The translations under genes and the position numbers were made by a program. A DNA stretch of 64,000 bases from Unio delphinus (lineage: Eukaryota > Mollusca > Bivalvia > Unionida > Unionidae): the NCBI GenBank assembly GCA_029339505.1, contig JAQISU010000041.1:5141001-5205000 (forward strand), read 5' to 3'. Shown here piece after piece: positions 56,967 through 64,000 of this stretch; the stretch's first letter is position 1, and every line of letters starts with the position of its first letter. A model generated the notes under the pieces. The model was given only the letters and a program-made list of their open reading frames with translations. It made no database searches and was not told the origin of the DNA.

Positions 56967-57325
56967 CAAGAATGCATGCATGCGTACGTACACACACTCG
57001 AACGCATGCACGCACACACACAAAAAAGAAAAGAGGCGGTTCAATTAACAATGTATATTTGTCATTATTTGAACACGAGTTATTATCATTCATTTCTTCC
57101 TCTAGGCTTCAATTTCAAAAGGATATATATATAAATTTTTGCAACACTTAAATGTATGTTAATAAACATACTGTTATGGAATTTGCATTATTAATTGACT
57201 TTGCAATGTGGCTATGTAAAGTGTTATGTTGCAGTGTTTCAAACAAATATAACACTACACTAATAGCGGTCAGGTATGTGATAGAGTTAAACCAACAGCT
57301 TTCGATATGCATTGTATTATCACAC

Positions 57326-57391
57326 CTGTGATGTCTCCTTGAATACTTATTTCGCATCCATCGAAGACTGTCTAAAGGTTGTAAGGACGAT
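57326..57391 (-). CDS. Candidate small exon, copy 1 (phase 2-2)
   Basis: 66 nt between a strong acceptor (ten or so T, then CAG) and donor CAG|GTGTGA. One base at the start and two at the end give the phase signature shared by the UIM and acidic exons. It encodes SSLQPLDSLRWMRNKYSRRH. It is identical in coding content to 63,319-63,384. It has no UIM and is basic. It may be an upstream exon of the HECT gene. Confidence 0.5.
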
Positions 57392-57989
57392 CTGAAAAAA
57401 AAAACATTTTGTTGAAAAAAATTTACATTCAAGCTCAGTGATTTAAAGCCATCCTGGCGAAACTGGCGTATAATGCGATATCAAAACGTATTGTAAATTT
57501 TAGTGCAATTCTTTCGCTGCGAATGCTATTTAAATTAGTAAAAACAAATAAGAGGGACAAAAGCAAGACGTTTATGATACATACTAATTACTGGGCTTTG
57601 CGCAGTTTCAAATCAGGCGTATGCTATTTAAATATTTATGAGCATGGTGGTACGGTAAAAAGTAAAACACCAAGAGCGAAGTAAGACAATATCTGCTCTT
57701 GTGTAGGAAATATCCCAGGGGTTCTCCACAAGAGTGACTGCCTCAACCCTCTCCACCAACTTTCTTAAAATCTCACCTCCAGCCACCCTAGTCTTATGCT
57801 ATGTACTACCAAAGTCTGAATCTTTACCATTAATTATGGAACAGAAAACAGGACAAGAGAGAATATGTGAACTTAAAATTCATGCGCACTGGATATGCTA
57901 AATCTTTGTATTTCTAGAAGGACTAGGTTACAACTAACAGCTGGGAATAAAATCAGTTAAATAACTTTATGGTTCTGATAATGCTGTTT

Positions 57990-58680
57990 ACCGTGTCGAT
58001 GTAAGGTTTTAACTATGTATGCGAGTACATTTGCATATTTTAAAACGTGTAATCAAAGTGTTCTCAAATGTAGTCGTTGAGCAACAAGCGGCGTATTTTA
58101 TGTAAACAAACTGTTTCCACAAGTATTTATTTAACAACAAACCATTTTCGTTGTAATCAAACTATTACCAAATGAGCGTATTTAGCAACAAACTGTATAT
58201 ATTATGTAATCAAGGTGTTCCAAATGTATTTATTTAGCAGCAAACAGTATATTTTTGGTAATGAATCTGTTCCCAGATGGTGTATTTAGTCTATTTAGTT
58301 AGCAACAGACTGTATATGTGATATCGTCTCTTAAACAGCAGGAAAAGAAAACAGTATAAGCACAGAAACAAATTTATGCAAGATTGATGCAGATAATAAA
58401 ATATCGGCACATAGAGCCGCTGAGTGAAAAGCAAAAGCCCCACTTCTGCAGTGCTGGAAAATATATGTTCATATATTTTGCATATCATTTAAACTATTTT
58501 GCAAACTTGATTCGTGAGATAAAACATTCTGTATATTGGTACACGTTATAGTTTTACTTAGAAATAGTGAACACGTGTATACTATCTTGTAACTAAAGAC
58601 AAATTATTTTCAGACAAATAATTGTCTCATCAAAGTCGTTTTATAAAGGTCAGGTAACTCCTAGTTTTATATAATATCTT
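57990..58680. other. Spacer between duplication copies, nothing recognised
   Basis: AT-rich with several TTTAGCAACAAACTGTATAT-like words spaced about 60-70 bp apart (58.07-58.33 kb), a weak degenerate repeat. No exon was found. Confidence 0.5.
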
Positions 58681-58689
58681 CTCACTGAT

Positions 58690-60285
58690 GATGATGAAAG
58701 GTATCTGCGATCGTGGAGCGTTAAGCTTGGATCGTATTCGGCGCCAACTTCCTCTCATCGATGAGCCAGATGAGGAAGTCGTGCGGTATCGATGGCTAAA
58801 AAGGTAAGATCTCTTCGTTTGCGAACCACTGGATGTAAATGAGCCATTGACTTAATATAATTTCGGAGTTGAGGGCCGTCACGCCTATCCGATTTTCACA
58901 ACGACTGGTGGCAATAAAGTTTAATTATGAGGGCCTGATTAAGATGATCCAGATGTGAAGGTTAGGGGCTCCAGACAAGGATGAAACAACTTTCGTTGTG
59001 GTCATATGAATAAATAAATGAAGGAAAAGACGATTTACGCGGGGTTTCGTATGCATGATGAGATGCTTAATCCACAACTGCTATCGACAGAGTAGTGCGA
59101 TGAGGGTGAGGCAACGTGCTGATTCCCTTGCTTTTTGTACCACTTTGGAAACATAGGTGTTGGGGATCAGTGTATGAGCTCCGGTTGGTCCCATCCAGCG
59201 ATAAGGCACTACTGCCCAACCTCTCGAGTTCGAGATGGGAGAGTAAGGATGAGGATTTGGCATTCCCATTTGTCGCAAACAGGCCCACCAAACTTTAGTC
59301 CCATAAAACCGACGGATGGAGAGACCATTTCTTCTGTACAATTAGATTGTTCGTGGGGAAGGATCGGTCATTTCGCTAAGAAGTCCTGAGATATGGTGAA
59401 TCTATATAGCTTTTTAATGACAATACCACTTTAAAAAGTCTCACACCATGACGCAAGGTCTGGGGACTGAAGTCCACCTTGTTGTTCAAGATAAAATCAC
59501 CATTGCGTCCCACAATGATGGTAGTCGGCGATCTCCCTAGTGTTTAGTGTTTGCATCGGCACAGACTGTAATCTCGAGCATGTCGACTCGTAGATGCATT
59601 ACCGCTGTGGGCCAAGTTAGTTTGTTCCCAATCTCGCCACATATGTCGCAGTTGGGTGCATCTTTAAAGATGACCGTATAGACAAACATATGGACCCCAT
59701 TCGTGCAGAAAAAGAAGTAGTAAGTGAGTAGAAGTCGACCTAGGACCATGATGTCCACTGCCTACGTGGAGCAATCACGTGCGGCTAGAATTCCTCGAAA
59801 GAAAGGCGCTAGCATGAGTCGTTTGAATGTCTGATCCTGAGGGAGACAAAATATAGTGCATGTGTATTGAGGGCCATACCGAGGTGAACGAATTGTGTAG
59901 ATGCTACTAAGTCGGTATTTTCCTAGTTGATGAAAAGTCCAGATTGGTAACAAGGGCTATCATGTCTGGTTATAGCTAACGTGCTTATTTTGCTGAAGGA
60001 TGTAGTCCAGGTAGCTTGATGTTGCCGCCATAGAAATGGTCCTGACATGCGACATTACACGATCCGTCGGACAAAGGATGACACCGGGGTCGATATCGAG
60101 CCTCCATTGGGGTGTCTGCAATTTATAAACAGTGTTGTAGGCAAAACGCAGGAACGTCCATGGGAGCCTTATGATTAGAGACCAAGGTATGCACATACTA
60201 AGCCAAAGAGAAGTCAAAGTCTCCTCTTTGGATATCACTTAAATTGCGCTGTGATATTTCAAAGGAGGAGATAAAGGTTGGAGAT
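58690..60285 (-). mobile_element. Decayed DIRS-like retrotransposon (RT/RNase H part)
   Basis: In several minus-strand frames there are RT-like pieces: TSSYLDYILQQNKHVS (the catalytic YLDD-type motif), then LFINWENTDLV and FVHLGMALNT at 60.0-59.85 kb. RNase H and downstream pieces follow (VGLFATNGNAKSS, DALSLDG-like ALSLDGTNRSSYTDPQ and KVVQKARES) at 59.3-59.1 kb. This order and wording is that of DIRS-type pol genes. Many stops and shifts. No tyrosine recombinase or terminal repeats were identified. Confidence 0.6.
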
Positions 60286-60800
60286 TAAAGGTGTGTGTAA
60301 ATGTTTTAGACAGAACGGGCACGGTTCGGATAAATATAAATGACGTGAAATTGCCTCAAATGCTCAAAGTTTATGAAAAAAATTTAAATTGTGAGAAAAA
60401 TAATGCATTTTTCTTTCTTTGATGAATTTAAGTGAAACGATGGTTACGTTATGGTATTCAACTGACAGTAATATGTTGTCTATTGTTAATTAGAATAGCG
60501 TTTGATCAAGAATAAACATCTTCTGACAACTAACCCGTCTGCTATTTTAGAAGTTTGGAAATCCAATTCTGAGACCCTTTGTACGGAATGAGTGTCTTCG
60601 CCCCCATATCTTTGCCTTGAAAAAGAATAAGCTCATACAGATCGAGAAAACGCATGTCTTTAAATAATATAAAAGCTCAAACATTACCGTGAAGGAAGAA
60701 AATGGCCTCTGTGTTAAAGACCTTTATAAGTCAGTTTCACTAATAGATTTACAAAGTCACTTCTCATGAGACCATACATTAAGTGGTGGTATGTCACAGA
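60285..60800. repeat. Segmental duplication, copy 2 (segment inverted in copy 1)
   Basis: Counterpart of 48,680-49,185, here in the orientation that keeps its exon on the gene's strand. Its left end abuts the DIRS-like relic. Confidence 0.85.
60535..60615 (-). CDS. UIM-like exon, gene orientation (phase 2-2)
   Basis: 81 nt between acceptor CTTTTTCAAG and donor GG|GTTAGT, one base at the start and two at the end. It encodes RYGGEDTHSVQRVSELDFQT and SKIADG. SELDFQTSKIADG has an acidic-Leu start but lacks the UIM Ala/Ser pattern, so it is a degenerate UIM at best. Open throughout and correctly oriented with respect to the HECT gene. The donor's last exon base differs from the inverted copy (GG against AG). 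Confidence 0.58.
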
Positions 60801-61230
60801 ATAAATAATTATTTATTAACATGTGAGTGCAATACCATGACTAATATACGGCATTCCAAACAACCCTGTCAAATATGTAGGCTAGCGTCGAATTTGTGGG
60901 AGATCACAACGTGGTTCACCACAATCTTGCTGTTTAAGTTGTAGACTTTGATAAGGTTTCAAAATGATGGACAGGATAACTTCAAACAGCGCTGTTTCAG
61001 GAGACAAGATCCTTATACATTTTAGTTTACAATACAACGCGATGACTACAACGTCACCAGAATGTTTTATTGGTCTAAATACTACTTGAGATTTCTGCAC
61101 TTAGTGGATGGAGACATCTGATTACACCATGACGCAAAATGCACTAAATATATCATATGTTAAATGATAGCAATGATTATGACGATGACACTAATAATAT
61201 AAATTATTTATATTTAGAACAAATACTCAC

Positions 61231-61317
61231 TGTTCTTCTGAAATTGCTAGGCTCGCTTTAACTGCTATGTCCAAATCACTTTTATTGTATCCCGACTGAG
61301 TCAAATCTCCTCCATTC
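61231..61317 (-). CDS. UIM exon, copy 2 (phase 2-2)
   Basis: 87 nt between acceptor AAATAG and donor CA|GTGAGT, with the same borders and phases as copy 1. It encodes NGGDLTQSGYNKSDLDIAVK and ASLAISEEQ. SDLDIAVKASLAISEE is a better UIM match than copy 1, since Leu follows the key Ser as in many UIMs. Changes between copies (E/G, H/Y, Y/N, E/D, Q/L) lie mainly outside the core Leu-Ala-Ser. Its upstream intron still has a T-rich tract, so its splicing looks intact. Confidence 0.75.
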
Positions 61318-61569
61318 CTATTTCTAACAGAAGAATGATACTATAAAATAAAGCTGTGTAAGTCATAATTGATAGATGAATCAGTAGATACGATTTCACG
61401 TGTTATAATATTAATTGAAACTAACTTTTACAAATTCTACTGTTATGAAATCGAATACTTGTAATTTCTAAACTTAAAGTGACCATATCTAGTATTAAAG
61501 CACTGGAAGACAGATCAAACCAATTTTGTATTACCTACCTACATACATACATATCTGTCTTCCTTGCAG

Positions 61570-61665
61570 GACAATTTAGACTATAGCCGCGTCTTAACCC
61601 AACTGGGTGACAACATCCACTCTACTTTCCCATTCCTTGATTTGAATGCGGCGAAGAACAATCAT
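61570..61665 (+). pseudogene. Candidate plus-strand exon, copy 2, donor lost
   Basis: Same 96-nt frame as 53,979-54,074 with acceptor GTCTTCCTTGCAG. It encodes DNLDYSRVLTQLGDNIHSTF and ending NAAKNNH. The donor GTACGT of copy 1 is ATTCGT here, so normal splicing after this exon is not possible. Confidence 0.35.
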
Positions 61666-62270
61666 ATTCGTGCTTAGCATGCTTAACAATTATAAAAACC
61701 CGTTATGTTCATGTTTAGCATGTCTAACTATTATCAAAACCGGTAATGTTGATCTTATCATGTCTAACTATTATCAAAACCGGTAATGTTGATCTTATCA
61801 TGTCTAATTATTATAAAAGCCGGTCATGTTGATCTTATCATGCCTAACTATTATACAAAAAAGTCATAATCGTCCTTAGCATGCCTAACTATTCTAAAAA
61901 CCGGTCATGCATAGCGTGTCTATTATAAAAGCCGGTCATGTTCGTGCTTAGCATGTCTGACTATTATAAAAACCGGTCATGTTCATCTTATCATGCCTAA
62001 TTATTATACAAAAAAGTCATGTTCGTGCTTAGCATGTCTAACTATTATAAAAGCCGGTCATGTTCATCTTAGCATGCCTAACTATTATACAAAAAAGTCA
62101 TAATCGTCCTTAGCATGACTAACTATTCTAAAAACCGGTCATGCATAGCGTGTCTATTATAAAAGCCGGTCATGTTCGTGCTTAGCATGTCTGACTATTA
62201 TAAAAACCGGTCATGGTCGTGCTTAGCATGTCTAACTATTATAAAAACAAGTCATGTTCATGCTTGAGAT
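61665..62270. repeat. 41-bp minisatellite, about 15 units
   Basis: Same unit as the 54.1-55.5 kb array but much shorter. Groups of units are themselves repeated (for example the block CTTAGCATGCCTAACTATT..GCATAGCGTGTC at 61,876 and 62,110), showing recent multi-unit duplication. Confidence 0.93.
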
Positions 62271-62287
62271 GTTTAACTATTACCAAA

Positions 62288-62868
62288 ACTATCAACTTGA
62301 TTGTTACAACCAGATCTGCATGCCTCAAAGGGACATGAAACAATATTATTTCTTCATATTGGAAAGAGGTTTATCCTTTAAAGACATTTATCCGAAACCA
62401 AACTGCATAAAATGGTTCAATACATTTATGTGTTCAATTCAAGATCTTATCAGAGCTCTTAAGGACTTAAATTTTTATACTAATTATTCTGAAAGTTTCC
62501 TCTCGTAAAATACCTTATTTTTTAGTTCTATTTTCATTTCAATTATTTAGAATTTTCAATCTTTTCGATCAGTAAGTTTGTTTCCTTTCTCCTCTCTAGA
62601 ATTACAGATGCAATATTTTGCTTTTCTCTTACGTCAAATACTGATATTCATTGTAAGCGTGCATATAAGAGGCCAAATTCCACTCTAGGTGCACCACTGA
62701 CCTGACAAAGAAAGATTCAGATGCACCTCTGACCTAGAAATGATTTATTAATATGCCATTCTGACCTTTAAATGCGTTCTTCACATACATACATACATAC
62801 ATACATACATACATACATACATACATACATACATACATACATACATACATACATACATACATACATAC
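62288..62868. repeat. Module M, copy 3, ending in (CATA)n
   Basis: Third copy of the module, with about 21 CATA units, the longest run of the three. Confidence 0.9.
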
Positions 62869-63318
62869 TCAAAAGAGAAGCTCATTGATAGAAAACAGCA
62901 AAACAATAATAAGAAGCAAAATTCCTCCAATCTCACTCGTCCTTACTGAACTAAGTGAAAAGATTTCATGCCTTATCTTTATACGCGCTGAGCAAGTAAA
63001 AGTTGCCAAGAAAATGAAAAGAAAAACGGCGATTCAATTAATAATGTATATTTGTCATTATTTGAACACGAGTTATTATCATTCATTTCTTCCTCTAGGC
63101 TTCAATTTCAAAAGGATATATATATAAATGTTTGCCACACTTAAATGTATGTTAATAAACATACTGTTATGGAATTTGCATTATTAATTGACTTTGCAAT
63201 GTGGCTATGGAAAGTGTTATGTTGCAGTGTTTCAAACAAATATAACACTACACTAATAGCGGTCAGGTATGTGATAGAGTTAAACCAACAGCTTTCGATA
63301 TGCATTGTATTATCACAC

Positions 63319-63384
63319 CTGTGATGTCTCCTTGAATACTTATTTCGCATCCATCGAAGACTGTCTAAAGGTTGTAAGGACGAT
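63319..63384 (-). CDS. Candidate small exon, copy 2 (phase 2-2)
   Basis: 66 nt with the same borders as 57,326-57,391: acceptor TTTTTTTCAG, donor CAG|GTGTGA, one base at the start and two at the end. The encoded SSLQPLDSLRWMRNKYSRRH is unchanged, although flanking DNA differs at several positions. This is mildly suggestive of constraint, or of recent duplication. Confidence 0.5.
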
Positions 63385-64000
63385 CTGAAAAAAACATTTT
63401 GTTGAAAAGATTTTATATACAAGCTCCGTGATTTAAAGTCATACTGGCGAAAGTGGCGTATAATGCGATATCAAAACGTATTGTAAATTTTAGTGCAATT
63501 CTTTCGCTGCGAATGCTATTTAAATTAGTAAAAACAGATAAGAGGGACAAAAGCAAGACGTATATGGTACATACTAATTACTGGGCTTTGCGCATTTTAA
63601 ACCAGGCGTATGATATTTAAATATTTATGAGCATGGTGGTGCGGTAAAGAGTAAAACACCAAGAGCGAAGTAAGACAATATCTGCTGTTGTGTAGGAAAT
63701 GTCCCAGGAGTTGTCCTCAACAGTGACCGCCTCAACCCTCTCCACCAACTTATTTAAAATCTCACTTCCAGCCACCCTAGTCTTATGCTATGTAATGCCA
63801 AAGTCTGAATCTTTATCATTAATTATGGAACAGAAAACAGGACCAGGGCGGATATGTGAACTTAAAAATCATGCGCACTGGATATGCTAAATCTTTGTAT
63901 TTCTAGAAGGACTAGGTTACAACTAACAGCTGGGAATAAAATCAGTTAACTAACTTTATTGGTCGATAATGCTTTTTACTTTGTCGATGTATGGTTTTGA

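Larger units (their letters stand above)
53565..57990. repeat. Segmental duplication, copy 1 (main part)
   Basis: Direct repeat of 61,325-63,999 onward. It begins CCAACAGAAGAATGACACTA, immediately after the LINE, where copy 2 has CTAACAGAAGAATGATACTA. It is longer than copy 2 because the 41-bp minisatellite is larger and one internal module is duplicated (55.5 and 56.4 kb). Confidence 0.92.
60840..63999. repeat. Segmental duplication, copy 2 (main part, runs off the edge)
   Basis: Direct repeat of 49,485-49,962 joined directly to 53,565-57,990, without the LINE. It contains the UIM exon, the plus-strand candidate exon, a shorter 41-bp array, one module M and the small exon at 63.3 kb. Similarity continues to the right edge of the window. 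Confidence 0.92.

Noticed and set aside
57770..57840. Minus-strand stretch MVKIQTLVVHSIRLGWLE with a GTGAGA donor, also present near 63.77 kb
   Set aside because: It would end in phase 0, which does not join to any of the phase-2 exons downstream, and the frame is very short; probably chance within the duplicated segment.

Overview
The window is AT-rich animal nuclear DNA. Exons are short with GT/AG borders, introns are long, and microsatellites, minisatellites, tRNA-derived SINEs and decayed retrotransposons are abundant. The SINE types (a tRNA-Leu-like head plus a conserved core, and a second family with a GCTCGG acceptor stem) and the expanded HECT-ligase type suggest a marine lophotrochozoan, most likely a mollusc such as a bivalve. 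This is inferred from memory, not from a database search.

Layout. 0-7 kb: a possible DIRS-like scrap, three SINEs, a LINE 3' tail and simple repeats. 7.0-7.3 kb: a 23-bp satellite. 7.4-12.1 kb: a decayed minus-strand Ty3/Gypsy element whose integrase lies upstream of reverse transcriptase (Gmr1-like order), split by a nested LINE 3' fragment. 12.4-16.2 kb: minisatellites and a young SINE with a clear target-site duplication. 16.2-25.5 kb: a block present two to three times, carrying a SINE and a 37-bp minisatellite in each full copy. 29-31.2 kb: a second, plus-strand Gmr1-like relic with a possible LTR or leader. 33.7-34.1 kb: a mariner-like remnant.

32.7 to at least 49.9 kb, probably beyond the right edge, minus strand: the one convincing host gene. 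It is a HECT-type E3 ubiquitin ligase whose five HECT exons can be followed base by base with consistent splice phases to the stop codon and the catalytic cysteine. Upstream lie small exons that all begin and end in intron phase 2. Two encode acidic Glu-rich linkers and several encode ubiquitin-interacting-motif (UIM) or UIM-like segments. A segment carrying these exons (about 48.7-58.0 kb) is present again at about 60.3-64.0 kb. In the first copy a full-length LINE (about 3.6 kb) landed about 5 bp from a UIM exon's splice acceptor, and a 0.5-kb piece with another exon has been inverted. A DIRS-like element lies between the copies at 58.7-60.3 kb.

Most other open frames are shadows of repeats. 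I saw no canonical tRNA or rRNA gene and no CRISPR array. The strongest candidate for something undescribed is the UIM-exon array feeding a HECT ligase, with phase-neutral exon duplication under way.
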